Shown here: in pieces, positions 40,626 through 53,470 of the stretch
Layout: each line of letters starts with the position of its first letter
How positions within the stretch are numbered: position 1 is the stretch's first letter
DNA from: Bacteroidales bacterium MB20-C3-3
GTDB taxonomy: Bacteria; Bacteroidota; Bacteroidia; Bacteroidales; UBA932
NCBI GenBank assembly: GCA_035609245.1
Contig: CP141202.1
Location: forward strand, 62,001-126,000
Length of the DNA: 64,000 bases
Direction of reading: 5' to 3'
Notes under the pieces: model-generated
The model's database searches: none
Told to the model about the DNA's origin: nothing
What the model saw: only the letters and a program-made list of their open reading frames with translations
Program-made: the position numbers and the translations under genes

Positions 40626-41888
40626 TCAGACTACAGCTTCTGTAGATTTGTCCTGCATCTCTTCTGCTTTATATGCACCTTTTTTAAGGTTCTCTCCAAT
40701 CTGTCCAAAGGCATTTAAAGTGTACTCAACATCCTCAAGTGAGTGCATAGCGGTAGGGATGATTCTGAACATAATAACTCCCTTAGGCACTACAGGATAT
40801 ACAACTACTGAACAGAAGATTTTGTGGTTTTCCCTTAAGTCGATAAGTATATTTGTTGCTTCGGCAACATTTCCCTGAAGAAATACAGGTGTAACGCAAG
40901 CCTCTGCTTTTCCAATATCAAACCCTCTCTCTCTTAGCCCTTTTTGTAGAGCTCTTGTAATTGTCCAGAGTTTCTCTCTCAATTCAGGCATTGAGCGAAT
41001 CATATCCAGTCTCTTGAGGTTTCCCTCTACAAGTGGCATAGGTAATGATTTTGCGTAAATCTGAGAACGGAGGTTATATCTTAGATAATTGATAATCTGT
41101 TTGTCCCCTGCAACAAAACCTCCGATTGATGCCATTGATTTTGCAAAGGCTCCAAAATAGAGATCAATTTCATCTATAACTCCATAGTATTCAGAGGTTC
41201 CTCTTCCGTTATCCCCCATTACTCCAAATCCATGAGCATCATCAATAAGAATCCGGAAATTGTACTTTTTCTTGAGTTCAACTATCTTGTCAAGAATACC
41301 CAGGTCTCCGGTCATCCCGTAAACTCCCTCTGTGATTAGAAGGATTCCTCCACCTGTCTCCTCTGTAAGTTTGGTGGCTCTTGCAAGTGCCTTTTCACAC
41401 TTTTCAATATCGTTGTGAGGGTATACAATTCTCTGACCCATGTGAAGTCTGACGCCATCCATAATACAGGCATGAGCCTCTGAGTCGTAAACAATAATAT
41501 CGTGTCTGTTGACCAGTGCATCAATTGTGGATACCATTCCCTGATAGCCAAAGTTGAAGAGGTAAGCGTCCTCTTTTAATTCAAATTCGGCAAGTTCTCT
41601 TTCAAGTTGCTCATGAAGTGCTGTCTGTCCTGACATCATTCTGGCGCCCATTGGGTAACCCAGGCCCCACTTAGCAGCAGCATCTGCATCGGCTTTGCGA
41701 ACTTCAGGATGGTTTGCCAGGCCAAGGTAGTTATTGAATGTCCAGGCAAGAACCTCTTTTCCGTTGAAAGTCATCTTTGGTTGTATCTGACCCTCAAGCT
41801 TTGGGAACATAAAATATCCGTGAGCTTTTTTTCTGTATTGGCCGAGTGGTCCTCCCTCGTCGTTTTTTATTCTGTCAAAAATGTCCAT
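40626..41888 (-). CDS. spt: Serine palmitoyltransferase-like alpha-oxoamine synthase
   Basis: 420 residues, PLP-dependent. Motifs: KEVLAWTFNNYLGLANHPEVRKADADAAAKWG, ILIDDAHGFGVMGDNGRG (PLP aspartate/histidine) and the Schiff-base lysine in YFGAFAKSMASIGGFVAG. The N-terminus (MDIFDRIKNDEGGPLGQYRKKAHGYFMFPKLEG) matches what I remember of Bacteroides serine palmitoyltransferase rather than KBL or BioF. SPT condenses serine with palmitoyl-CoA to 3-ketosphinganine, the first step in sphingolipid synthesis, which is characteristic of Bacteroidales. It is paired with the SDR at 39810. The neighbouring LysM peptidase gene lies 11 nt upstream. Confidence 0.85.
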   Translation of the reverse strand: MDIFDRIKNDEGGPLGQYRKKAHGYFMFPKLEGQIQPKMTFNGKEVLAWTFNNYLGLANHPEVRKADADAAAKWGLGYPMGARMMSGQTALHEQLERELAEFELKEDAYLFNFGYQGMVSTIDALVNRHDIIVYDSEAHACIMDGVRLHMGQRIVYPHNDIEKCEKALARATKLTEETGGGILLITEGVYGMTGDLGILDKIVELKKKYNFRILIDDAHGFGVMGDNGRGTSEYYGVIDEIDLYFGAFAKSMASIGGFVAGDKQIINYLRYNLRSQIYAKSLPMPLVEGNLKRLDMIRSMPELREKLWTITRALQKGLRERGFDIGKAEACVTPVFLQGNVAEATNILIDLRENHKIFCSVVVYPVVPKGVIMFRIIPTAMHSLEDVEYTLNAFGQIGENLKKGAYKAEEMQDKSTEAVV

Positions 41889-41899
41889 TATAAAAATGT

Positions 41900-44795
<2,896 letters not shown>

Positions 44796-44831
44796 TTATT
44801 AAAGAGGCAAAGTTAATCAAAAGCATAAAAA

Positions 44832-44864
44832 AAACCTAATTATTTTTGATAAATAATCAGGTTT
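44832..44864 (-). terminator. Inverted repeat with minus-strand T-run, gyrB upstream region
   Basis: AAACCTAATTATTT (44832-44845) pairs with AAATAATCAGGTTT (44851-44864) with one mismatch. Read on the minus strand it is followed by a run of T (44831 downwards). It would end the TPR/barrel transcript ahead of gyrB. Confidence 0.6.
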
Positions 44865-44889
44865 ACGAAAGGATGTATATTCATGGATA

Positions 44890-46620
44890 TCAAAGAGTTA
44901 TAATTACTCCTGCTGTTATGTTTATACCTCGGTATCCGTAGTCGGCCAGCCATAACCCTTGTGAGTTAAAGAGGTTGTTCCCCTTTAGGTAAAAGCTGAA
45001 TTTTGAGTTATAGGAGTAATTGGCAAAAATGTTAAGAGTTGTGTATGGTTTGGTCTCAATCATAGCTGGTACTCCTGTTAAGTCAATAACACCTGTTCTT
45101 ATAATAACAGGCATTGATGATTTATGAATCAGCTCTGCACCCGCGCTTACTCTTCCTCTCCAGTTATACCTTGCATGAAGGCCTGCCTCAAATGGAGAAT
45201 GGTTGTAAGAGGGAAGTGAGTCTGGTCGTGAATAGTGGTTGTAAACCGCTTTTGCTCCTGCTTCAAACTCGTTAGATCTCCAGGATACCTCAGCGCCTGC
45301 TGAGTATTTATTCAATGATGCATAGTCTGCGTGAAAGATATTTACCATTCCGTCCCAGTTTTCGTCGTCTGATATTCTGAAAAATATCTCATCTCTGTAT
45401 CTTGTATATCCTCCATATATATGGTAAGAGAATCTGTCCATTACTTGTCCCTTGAATCCTGCCTGACCGGTGAATGGTATCTCTGTATTCTTCAATTGTA
45501 TGGATTGTGATATATAGTTATTCTCCTTAAGAAGCAATCCGTAGCCTCTGAAAATGGTTCCTCCGTCAGCTTCTGCATAAAACCAAAGATTGGAAGGGAT
45601 AAGGGCAATTGAGGCTTTACCGTTGAAGTAAAAATCAAAGCCCTCCTCATCAGCTTCTGCCCATTTGTTTATCTTTACTCCGGCTTCCAGCAGCCACCTT
45701 CTTTGAGTGAAGATGTATCTCGGGTGTGCTGTAAGTGAGTATCTTCCAAAATCAGGATTTAATGAACTTTTTGAGTTTTCAAGATCGATGCCTACCATAA
45801 ATTTATGGTTATCTCCAAATGATGGTCCAAAATCTGCCTTTATCTTAAAATAGTCCTCCTGAACCTTTTTTCCGTTGAACCTGGAAAGGTCATCCGTGAA
45901 CATATAATCTGCAGATAGAAGGTAATTAAAGGCTCTTGGGGAGGGGTTAGCTGAACGAACAAAAAATCCCCCCTCAAAATTATTGAATCTTCTGGAGAGG
46001 GTGTCTCGCATATATCTCCACGAAAGTGATTCAGGTATCAATGTTTGTGCGAAATCTCCGAATCCGTGAAGTGATGCCTGTCTGTTTGTCCCTTTTATGT
46101 CAATTCCAGCCTCTCCCCGTTTCCATGAGTATTCAAATGCAACTCCACCTGTGTTCAGATGTTCCGGAGCCTGTACATCATCTATTTTTCCAAAATATGA
46201 TGAATGCTCTCCAAACAGAAGCAAATTAAGTCCGTTGGGAAGGTTTGGCTGATAGTAAATATTTGCAAATGGGGCAAGAGGAAAGGATGTAGCCAGCTGA
46301 GCCTGGAATACAGGGTGTCTCTCCCTTCCCCTTTTCTCAATTTGTGCGGAGGGCAGGGGGGAGAATTCATACAGGTCCCGGACTGGTTTGTTGAAAACAG
46401 TATAGTCAAATATCAGATTAAATCTTGATATTGAGTCTGCAATTTGAAAGGGTAATTTGCTTTTGGTTATCTCCATCAGTTTACCGTCAAATTCTCTTCG
46501 TACCTCAAGTGTCGGGTCAATTTTCTGTTGTCCGTAAAGTGATGGCGATTTTGTTGCAAAGAGGGAAAAAAGTATTATTGCTACCCCAAATTTTATGTGT
46601 TTGTTAACTGTTTTCATCAT
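44890..46620 (-). CDS. Outer-membrane beta-barrel protein (TonB receptor-like, no plug)
   Basis: 576 residues: signal peptide (about 1-30), an N-terminal stretch without a TonB plug, then alternating aromatic beta-strands. The C-terminus contains the TBDT-like strand pair NIFANYSYNSKFSFYLKGNNLFNSQGLWLADYGYRGINITAGVIITL, with the terminal leucine/aromatic residue needed for BAM insertion. The missing plug indicates a porin- or scaffold-like barrel rather than an active transporter. It overlaps the 1003-residue TPR gene by 1 nt and is probably produced with it. The two together look like an envelope complex; its function is not known to me. Confidence 0.78.
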   Translation of the reverse strand: MMKTVNKHIKFGVAIILFSLFATKSPSLYGQQKIDPTLEVRREFDGKLMEITKSKLPFQIADSISRFNLIFDYTVFNKPVRDLYEFSPLPSAQIEKRGRERHPVFQAQLATSFPLAPFANIYYQPNLPNGLNLLLFGEHSSYFGKIDDVQAPEHLNTGGVAFEYSWKRGEAGIDIKGTNRQASLHGFGDFAQTLIPESLSWRYMRDTLSRRFNNFEGGFFVRSANPSPRAFNYLLSADYMFTDDLSRFNGKKVQEDYFKIKADFGPSFGDNHKFMVGIDLENSKSSLNPDFGRYSLTAHPRYIFTQRRWLLEAGVKINKWAEADEEGFDFYFNGKASIALIPSNLWFYAEADGGTIFRGYGLLLKENNYISQSIQLKNTEIPFTGQAGFKGQVMDRFSYHIYGGYTRYRDEIFFRISDDENWDGMVNIFHADYASLNKYSAGAEVSWRSNEFEAGAKAVYNHYSRPDSLPSYNHSPFEAGLHARYNWRGRVSAGAELIHKSSMPVIIRTGVIDLTGVPAMIETKPYTTLNIFANYSYNSKFSFYLKGNNLFNSQGLWLADYGYRGINITAGVIITL

Positions 46621-49600
46621 TACCTCTTTTGAATTTTTTCAAGTCTTACGGCTAATTGATCTGCTATATCATCTTTTCCGTTTGATTTATAACTCTCTTT
46701 AATACTTTCGTATGTGGCACGTGCCTGTTCGATATTATCTCTCTCTGCATAGGAGTCTCCCAGCAGAATAAAGCTTTTTGCCAGCCAGTATGTCTGAGGA
46801 GAGCCGGAGTCTGAGAATGAGAAAGTCTCTTTTTCAACGGCTTCGAAATCACCATTGTCAAAATGATTGGCTATTATCAGGTAAGCAGCCTCTGCCCCCT
46901 CCGGTGTAACTTTATTTGATGAAATCTCTCTGAGGATTGGTAGAGCTTTACTTCTGTTACCGGTCAGATAATGAGATTTACCCTCAATGTATTTTATCTC
47001 TCTTAACTGAGCTTCGGTTAATCCGCTTTTATCCATCCTGCCGGACTCAGCTATGGCGTTTTCATACTGCCTCTCCATAAAAAATGATTTAAGCCGACCC
47101 ATAACAGCCTCTTTTCTGTTGTTCTCCAGCTTAGCTATAAGTACAAGAGTTGAGTACCCTTCCAGTGCCTGTTTGTAATTTTCAAGTGAGTATGAAATCC
47201 TTGAGTAATTGAGGGTGGCTAGTTCCGTAAAAGAGCCCTCTCCTAGATCCATAACTCTCCGGTAGGAGTCAAGGGCAAGCTCGGGCTTCCCTGTTCTGTT
47301 GTAGGAGTCTCCAAGATAGAAGAGTGCTTGTGCTTTTTTAATGCTGTTAGGATAGGTGTTGAGAAAAGAGGAGATTGAGCTGATTGCCCCTCCGTAATTT
47401 CCATTAAGATAGAGTCTTTCTGCTGCTGTGAAAAGAATTGACTCTCTGTCAGATACGCTTCTGGTTTTTGAAAGACCTGTCTGATCCAGATATGAGAGGA
47501 ATTCCTGAGCCTCTCCGCGTTCCTGATATATGCTCTCCAGTCCTGCGATGGCATCCTGTGCCTCTTGGGATTGCGGGGCAACAGAGAGAATCTGTTTATA
47601 GTAATTCATTGCTTCATTGTGATCTCCCCTGTTGAGCGAAATCAATCCCAACTCCAGTAAGGATTTTGGATAGTAGCCGCTCTCTCTGTATCTTGAATTT
47701 AATTCCTGGAAATATTTAATTGCTGTTTCATTATCTCCCGTCTGTACAAGAGTTCTTCCCAGTTCATATATAATTTCCGGATGGAGAGTACTTCTCTCAG
47801 CTGTATTGACAAGCTTCTCAAGAGCTTCAATTTTTGAATTATCGTCTCCTGAAAGTCCTTTTGCAATAGCAAGCTGGTAATTTGCGTAGGCGTATGAGTT
47901 AATATCAGATGCAGGTACCAGGGAAAACATATCTGCTGCTGCCTGAAACTTCCTCTGCATAAAGAGAGCATCTCCCAGTCTCAGCCTTGCTTCTGTAACG
48001 AATTTGCCGGAACCCGGCTGTGAAATGTATCTGGCAAACCACTGCTCGGCCTGAGAAAAATTACCATTCTTAAAATATGAGTATGCAAGGTTGTAAACTG
48101 AAAGAGGATATTCTGCAGTTTGTCTGAACCTGGAATTATTTACAAGAGATTGATTAATATCCACTGATTTCTGGAACTGGTTGTCCCTGTAATAGGCCTC
48201 TGCTAGCCAGAATCTTGCAAGCTCTTTTATTCTGTCATTGTAATTCCCGTTGGCTGCAGAGAGTTCCAAAACCGGTACAGCCTCTCTGAAAGCACCTAGT
48301 TCAATAAGTTCAATCCCTCTCAAAAGGGAGGCTTTTTGCAGGTTTACTGCATCTTTTGGCTGAGGGAATCTGATTTGCCTAAGCGCTTCAATTGCTGATT
48401 TATAATCTTTATTGATTATTGACGCTGTTGCAATATAATTTTGAATTTCATTGTACTTGGAATCAGCCGGAGAGTACTCTGTAAGATATCTTTTGAAAAC
48501 TGATATGTCTTGATTCAGGTCAAATGAGAGTTTTGCAAAATTAAACATTGCATCCTCTCTGATTGCCGGATCAAAATTATATCTTGTTGCATTTCTGAAT
48601 GCAATGAGTGCTGCTTGTTTGTTTTTTATCTGGATATAGCTGTGGCCCAGATGGTATTGGGAGTTCTGAGCTATAGTATCCTCTGTGTCTCCTAATTGGT
48701 TAAATGCATCTGCTGCCTGCTGGAAGTTGCCGAGTGAGTATGATATTATCCCTGAATAGTATATGTCTTTTCTGCTGAGATCAGTTGTGGAAAACTTGAA
48801 TTGTTCAAAGAAAAAGTTTGCCTTCTGAGAGTTTCCTGTAGCAAAGTATGCCTCAGAGAGAAATCGGGCTGCCTTGGTGCGGAACTCTCCTGTTAATTCA
48901 GGGAAAATCTTCTCTCCTCCTGAGATTACCTCTTCATATCTCTTAAGCATAAATGCCGATTCTATCTTGTAGTACACGGCCATGTTCCTGAATCTTGGGT
49001 CGTTCTCAATTTCTGAAAACCTCTCAATTGCCTTCCTGAAATCTTTTTGCATATATGAGAGGTAAGCCAGATAATATTTGGCAGGATTTGTAAAAGAGGT
49101 GTGTTTGAAACTTACCACTTTGTTAAAAAATAGTTCTGACTCAGACAATCTTCCTGTCCTCATAAGGCCGTATCCCTTCATAAAGTTGAATTCGTTGCCC
49201 TGGACAGGTGTGAGACTCCTGATATTAATCATATCCATTATCTCTCCTGCACGGATATAGTCCTGCAGATTGAAAAAATAGGCTGCCTGATTAAGTCTTA
49301 TACTCTCTTTTTCGCTTGAGTGCGGGTATTTATCAATATACTCATCAACTAATCCGTCAATATTAGGGAAATTTAGTTTAATAGCGCACAAAACACCAAT
49401 AGCTTCTGCATCAGATAGTTCTGTTTGTGTAATTTGATTTTTTCCGCTTTCAGAGATTATATCATTGACAATTTTCATTGCAGCCGGATACATTGCTCTT
49501 TCGTATAAACTTTTGGCATTGTGCAATTTCTCCCTGCGGCCGGGATTATTTTGTGCAGCTATTTGTGAAGAGATTAGCGCTGTTAGCAGGGTTGCATATA

Positions 49601-49631
49601 TAAGTTTGCAGATTACTTTCATTTTTGTCAA
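46620..49631 (-). CDS. Large secreted TPR protein
   Basis: 1003 residues with a signal peptide (IYATLLTALISSQIAAQ), then consecutive tetratricopeptide-like repeats over nearly the whole chain, for example FNFMKGYGLMRTGRLSESELFFNKV, AYFATGNSQKANFFFEQF, YNLAYSYFKNGNFSQAEQWFARYIS and LFYLGDSYNRTGKPELALDSYRRV. Such periplasmic superhelices scaffold protein complexes. Its stop overlaps the start of the beta-barrel gene by 1 nt, so the two are translationally coupled. This pair recurs in Bacteroidota, in my recollection, without a settled function. Confidence 0.85.
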   Translation of the reverse strand: MTKMKVICKLIYATLLTALISSQIAAQNNPGRREKLHNAKSLYERAMYPAAMKIVNDIISESGKNQITQTELSDAEAIGVLCAIKLNFPNIDGLVDEYIDKYPHSSEKESIRLNQAAYFFNLQDYIRAGEIMDMINIRSLTPVQGNEFNFMKGYGLMRTGRLSESELFFNKVVSFKHTSFTNPAKYYLAYLSYMQKDFRKAIERFSEIENDPRFRNMAVYYKIESAFMLKRYEEVISGGEKIFPELTGEFRTKAARFLSEAYFATGNSQKANFFFEQFKFSTTDLSRKDIYYSGIISYSLGNFQQAADAFNQLGDTEDTIAQNSQYHLGHSYIQIKNKQAALIAFRNATRYNFDPAIREDAMFNFAKLSFDLNQDISVFKRYLTEYSPADSKYNEIQNYIATASIINKDYKSAIEALRQIRFPQPKDAVNLQKASLLRGIELIELGAFREAVPVLELSAANGNYNDRIKELARFWLAEAYYRDNQFQKSVDINQSLVNNSRFRQTAEYPLSVYNLAYSYFKNGNFSQAEQWFARYISQPGSGKFVTEARLRLGDALFMQRKFQAAADMFSLVPASDINSYAYANYQLAIAKGLSGDDNSKIEALEKLVNTAERSTLHPEIIYELGRTLVQTGDNETAIKYFQELNSRYRESGYYPKSLLELGLISLNRGDHNEAMNYYKQILSVAPQSQEAQDAIAGLESIYQERGEAQEFLSYLDQTGLSKTRSVSDRESILFTAAERLYLNGNYGGAISSISSFLNTYPNSIKKAQALFYLGDSYNRTGKPELALDSYRRVMDLGEGSFTELATLNYSRISYSLENYKQALEGYSTLVLIAKLENNRKEAVMGRLKSFFMERQYENAIAESGRMDKSGLTEAQLREIKYIEGKSHYLTGNRSKALPILREISSNKVTPEGAEAAYLIIANHFDNGDFEAVEKETFSFSDSGSPQTYWLAKSFILLGDSYAERDNIEQARATYESIKESYKSNGKDDIADQLAVRLEKIQKR

Positions 49632-49698
49632 TCTTTAGAAAGATGTCACTATTTAGATGTCAAATTTAGTAAATTTGCACCAATTAACAGCAATCATC

Positions 49699-50430
49699 AT
49701 GCCTACAGAGCTTTTTAAACCAATTATAGAGATAACAAATGCAGATATTGTCAAGGAGGAGAGTCTGATTATATCAGATCTCAATATTTCAATAAACAAG
49801 GGAGAGATTGTGTACCTGGTTGGTCGTGTAGGCAGTGGTAAAACCTCTGTCATTAAAACAATCATAGGTGAGATTCCCCTGAAGAGGGGGGAGGCAAAAA
49901 TTGCGGGGTTTAATCTTGCAAAACTCCCGGCAAACAAAATCCACCTTTTAAGAAGAAAGATAGGTGTTGTTTTTCAGGATTTTCAGCTTCTCACAGACAG
50001 AAGTGTATATGATAATTTGAAATTTGTATTACAATCTACCGGTTGGAGGGATAGGGCAACAATGGATTCTGTTATTAAAGCAAGGCTTGAAAGTGTTGGT
50101 ATGCAGCTTAAAGCGCATAAAATGCCACATCAACTCTCAGGAGGCGAGCAGCAGAGGGTTGCCATTGCAAGGGCGTTGCTCAATAATCCAGAGATCATTC
50201 TGGCCGATGAACCCACAGGTAATCTTGACTCGGAAACAGCATCTGAGATAATGAACCTTTTAATGAAGATTCACAGGGAGGAGGAGCCGGCTATTGTTAT
50301 AGTAACTCACAACAGATCAATTGTAAAAAGATACCCCGGCCGGGTTCTGCTTTGTGAAAACCTTACTTGTTCAGAGATTGAGGCTATTCAGGAGATTGAT
50401 ATCTCCAGATTGATGGAGGACGATTTTTGA
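49699..50430 (+). CDS. ftsE: ABC transporter ATP-binding protein, FtsE-like
   Basis: 243 residues. Walker [12 protein letters not shown]-loop FQDFQLL, signature [16 protein letters not shown], Walker [15 protein letters not shown]-loop IVIVTHN. The sequence around [12 protein letters not shown] is FtsE-like. FtsE with FtsX regulates envelope hydrolases at the division site. No ftsX is adjacent here. The start is placed at ATG 49699 ([21 protein letters not shown]); upstream extension in frame is not FtsE-like. A -7-like TAAATTTG occurs at 49670-49677. The gene overlaps no other and precedes nth by 4 nt. Confidence 0.82.
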   Translation: MPTELFKPIIEITNADIVKEESLIISDLNISINKGEIVYLVGRVGSGKTSVIKTIIGEIPLKRGEAKIAGFNLAKLPANKIHLLRRKIGVVFQDFQLLTDRSVYDNLKFVLQSTGWRDRATMDSVIKARLESVGMQLKAHKMPHQLSGGEQQRVAIARALLNNPEIILADEPTGNLDSETASEIMNLLMKIHREEEPAIVIVTHNRSIVKRYPGRVLLCENLTCSEIEAIQEIDISRLMEDDF

Positions 50431-50434
50431 TATT

Positions 50435-51073
50435 ATGAACAGAAGGGAGCGATATTCAAAAGTTCTTGGGTGGTTTAAGGAGAATGTTCCTGTGGCAGAG
50501 ACGGAGCTAAAATATGATTCTCCTTTTGGCCTGATAGTGGCTGTTATTCTATCGGCACAATGTACCGACAAAAGGGTTAACCTTGTGACACCGGACCTTC
50601 TTAAAGCATATCCTGATGCCGATACTATGGCAAAAGCCACGCCTGAGGATATTCTCCCATATATTTCATCAGTTACTTTTCCAAATAATAAAAGCAGGCA
50701 TCTTGCAGCTATGGCGAGAGAGCTGGCAGTAAGATTTAATTCTGTGGTTCCGGATGATCCTGAGGAGCTGCAAAGACTCCCCGGGGTCGGCAGAAAAACG
50801 GCAAATGTTATAGCCTCTGTAATATACGGTAAACCTTTTATTGCTGTGGATACGCATGTCTTCAGAGTATCGAGGAGGTTAGGCCTCTCGTCCGGAGATG
50901 ATGTTTTGAAGGTTGAAATGGATTTGACAAAAAATATCCCTGCTGAGCAGAGAGCAATTGCTCACCATTGGCTGATTCTTCATGGCAGGTATATATGTAC
51001 AGCCAGAAAACCAAAATGCACCGGCTGCGGGCTCAGTGCATTTTGTAAATATTATGAAGATACAGCTTTATGA
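50435..51073 (+). CDS. nth: Endonuclease III
   Basis: 212 residues, DNA glycosylase/AP lyase for oxidised pyrimidines. The HhH with the catalytic lysine is LPGVGRKTANVIAS (about 112-125), the catalytic Asp is in AVDTHVFRVSRRLGL, and the C-terminal 4Fe-4S ligands are CTARKPKCTGCGLSAFC (Cys spacing C-x6-C-x2-C-x5-C). Everything needed is present. It lies 4 nt downstream of ftsE. Its 3' end overlaps the convergent pyk by 6 nt. Confidence 0.95.
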   Translation: MNRRERYSKVLGWFKENVPVAETELKYDSPFGLIVAVILSAQCTDKRVNLVTPDLLKAYPDADTMAKATPEDILPYISSVTFPNNKSRHLAAMARELAVRFNSVVPDDPEELQRLPGVGRKTANVIASVIYGKPFIAVDTHVFRVSRRLGLSSGDDVLKVEMDLTKNIPAEQRAIAHHWLILHGRYICTARKPKCTGCGLSAFCKYYEDTAL

Positions 51074-52486
51074 GATCATATTCTCAATAGTGCTTACTTC
51101 AATAAATGATGCACCTGCTTGCACTCCAAAGCTGCCGGCAAGGACACCAATCATATCGGACTTAGTTACCATTTTGTCTGCAAGTAGTTTTTGTGCAGAC
51201 TCTTTTACAAAGTCATCTTTTGATGGTACAAGGGATACAAAATAGCTGTATACCCCAAAAGAGAGTGCAAGTTCCCTCATTACATTTGGTTTGTAGCATT
51301 TAGCATGGATAGGAACTTTAGGTCTTAGAGCTGATACATATCTTCCTGTTCTGCCTGTCATTGTGTCAATTACAATATGTTTAATCGGTAATTGAGTTGT
51401 GGCATATACAAGTGACCTTGCAAGCACCTCGGCTGTTGGCCATGTAACGCTGCCTACTTTAAGATCAGTGCAGGGAGCCATATGCTGCTCTATCTCCATC
51501 GCAATGGTTTTCATAGTTCTTACAGACTCAACCGGGTATTTACCGTTTGCTGTTTCGCCGCTAAGCATTATTGCGTCTGTACTTTGAAATATTGCACTGG
51601 CTATGTCGTTTACCTCTGCCCTTGTTGGTCTTGGGTTGTCAATCATAGTATGGAGAAGCTGGGTTGCAATAATTACAGGTTTGTGCCTGGAGTGGCATTT
51701 GCAAATAATCTCTCTCTGTATAACAGGTATTTTTTCTGCCTCAATTTCAACACCAAGATCTCCTCTGGCAACCATTACTCCGTAACAATTATCAATAATT
51801 TCATCAATATTATCTACCCCCTCTTTATTTTCAATCTTGGCTATAACCTTAAGGTGCCCTTTGTGTTTTTTAATTATTCCGTTTATCTCATCCAGATCTG
51901 ATTTGGATCTTACAAATGAGTGAGCTACAAAGTCCAGGTCATTTTCAACAGCCCATACAATGAAATCATGATCCTTTTGAGTAATTGAGGCTAATTTGGT
52001 TGAAACATTAGGTACATTAATACTTTTCTTCCCTTTGATTGTACCATCATTATCAACCACACATTTTAACTTGCCGTTCTTTTTCTCCTCTACAACAAGC
52101 TTAATCTCACCATCATCTATAAGAACACTTGCTCCAACAGGTATATCCTTGACAAAGCCGGAGTAATTTGTGTACAACAGGTAGTTTCCTGATATTCCGT
52201 TAATGTCGTCCGCGAAATAGACAATATCACCCTTTTTTACCTTGAATCCTTCAGGGGGATTCATTTCAGTGAGTCTGATTTCAGGACCCTTTGTGTCAAT
52301 TAAAATAGCTATTTTATCTGATACCTTTCTGGTGTTGTTAACAATCTCTAATGATGATTGCAAAGTAGTGTGGGCTGAGTTTATTCTTACCACATTCATC
52401 CCCTCTTTGTACAGAGATTCAATAAACTCAGGGCTGCAGTTTCTGTCTGAGATAGTACAAACAATCTTTGTTTTCTTTTGAATCAT
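51068..52486 (-). CDS. pyk: Pyruvate kinase
   Basis: 472 residues. The N-terminal KIVCTISDRN-x-SPEFIESLYKEGMNVVRINSAH block, IDTKGPEIRLTEM, KIENKEGVDNIDEIID, the signature VMVARGDLGVEIEAEKIPVIQREII and MLSGETANGKYPVESVRTM. Final step of glycolysis, PEP to pyruvate. The frame is open 33 nt beyond ATG 52486 but MIQKKTKIVCTISD is the expected N-terminus. A -7-like TACTTTTG on the minus strand lies at 52506-52513, only 20 nt upstream. The C-terminal regulatory domain ends in SFIEVSTIENM. Divergent from xerD. Confidence 0.95.
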   Translation of the reverse strand: MIQKKTKIVCTISDRNCSPEFIESLYKEGMNVVRINSAHTTLQSSLEIVNNTRKVSDKIAILIDTKGPEIRLTEMNPPEGFKVKKGDIVYFADDINGISGNYLLYTNYSGFVKDIPVGASVLIDDGEIKLVVEEKKNGKLKCVVDNDGTIKGKKSINVPNVSTKLASITQKDHDFIVWAVENDLDFVAHSFVRSKSDLDEINGIIKKHKGHLKVIAKIENKEGVDNIDEIIDNCYGVMVARGDLGVEIEAEKIPVIQREIICKCHSRHKPVIIATQLLHTMIDNPRPTRAEVNDIASAIFQSTDAIMLSGETANGKYPVESVRTMKTIAMEIEQHMAPCTDLKVGSVTWPTAEVLARSLVYATTQLPIKHIVIDTMTGRTGRYVSALRPKVPIHAKCYKPNVMRELALSFGVYSYFVSLVPSKDDFVKESAQKLLADKMVTKSDMIGVLAGSFGVQAGASFIEVSTIENMIS

Positions 52487-52524
52487 ATTTCTCCTAAATT
52501 TGTTGCAAAAGTAATCCATTTTAT

Positions 52525-53433
52525 TTGAAAAGCGAAAGAGATAGCGGTTTACTAAGGGAGTTCATCTCATATTTAAGGCTTGAGAGATCAATGTCTAAAA
52601 ACACTATTATATCATACTCCTCTGATCTTGAAAATTTTTTCACCTTCTGTTTAAATAAAAATTTTAATTTACTGAATAATGAGGGTGATACAGAGTTATT
52701 AATAGCATCTTATCTTGAATCAAGAGTGGCGGATGGTATATCAAAAAGATCTCAGGCAAGAGTAATCAGCTCTTTACGCGCCTTTTTTAAATTTCTTGAG
52801 ATGGAGGGCAAAACAGAGAGCAATCCTACAGAGCGGATTGATTCACCAAAAATTGGAAGACATATACCTGTTGTTTTGTCTGTAAATGAGATTGAAAGAA
52901 TTATCTCATCAGTAGACCTTTCTGCTCCTGAGGGACATAGAAACAGAGCAATAATAGAGGTTTTATACTCATGTGGCTTACGGGTAAGTGAACTGGTTTC
53001 GTTAAAAATTTCTGACCTTTTTCTGGAGGAGTCATTTTTAAGAGTAACAGGAAAAGGGGATAAACAGAGATTGATTCCAATAGGGGATCCCGCTTCCGAT
53101 GCACTTAATCTCTATTTTTCTGTCAGGAGGCTCGGCAAAATATCTAAAGGGAGTGAGGATGTTGTTTTTCTTAACAGAAGAGGTGGAAAACTTTCAAGAG
53201 AGATGATATTTATTATGCTTAGAAAGCAGGCTGAAGCCGCTGGTATTGATAAAGAGATTTCTCCGCACACTTTCAGACACTCCTTTGCATCTCATCTTGT
53301 TGAAAATGGAGCTGATCTTAGGATTGTACAGCAGATGCTGGGGCACTCAAGTATTCTAACTACTGAGATATATACACACATAAATAGCGAGAGGTGGAGA
53401 GAGGGAATTTTAAAAGCACATCCCAGAAGATAG
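52525..53433 (+). CDS. xerD: Site-specific tyrosine recombinase XerD
   Basis: 302 residues. A TTG start at 52525 gives the usual length; the next ATG would cut the N-terminal core-binding domain. Catalytic residues: Arg in SCGLRVSELV, Lys in TGKGDKQRLIPIG, H-x-x-R in SPHTFRHSFAS, His in MLGHSSILTTEIY, and Tyr of IYTH. The pattern and length fit the chromosome-dimer resolvase XerD rather than an integron integrase: the extra IntI patch near the HxxR motif is not seen. It is divergent from pyk. Confidence 0.9.
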   Translation: MKSERDSGLLREFISYLRLERSMSKNTIISYSSDLENFFTFCLNKNFNLLNNEGDTELLIASYLESRVADGISKRSQARVISSLRAFFKFLEMEGKTESNPTERIDSPKIGRHIPVVLSVNEIERIISSVDLSAPEGHRNRAIIEVLYSCGLRVSELVSLKISDLFLEESFLRVTGKGDKQRLIPIGDPASDALNLYFSVRRLGKISKGSEDVVFLNRRGGKLSREMIFIMLRKQAEAAGIDKEISPHTFRHSFASHLVENGADLRIVQQMLGHSSILTTEIYTHINSERWREGILKAHPRR

Positions 53434-53470
53434 AGGAATTTCATATATTTGCCTATCAAAATATTTTTTA

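Noticed and set aside
52525-53433. xerD as the integrase of the cassette array
   Set aside because: It lies 14 kb from the array, its motifs and length fit core XerD, and no IntI-specific extra segment near the HxxR motif was seen.
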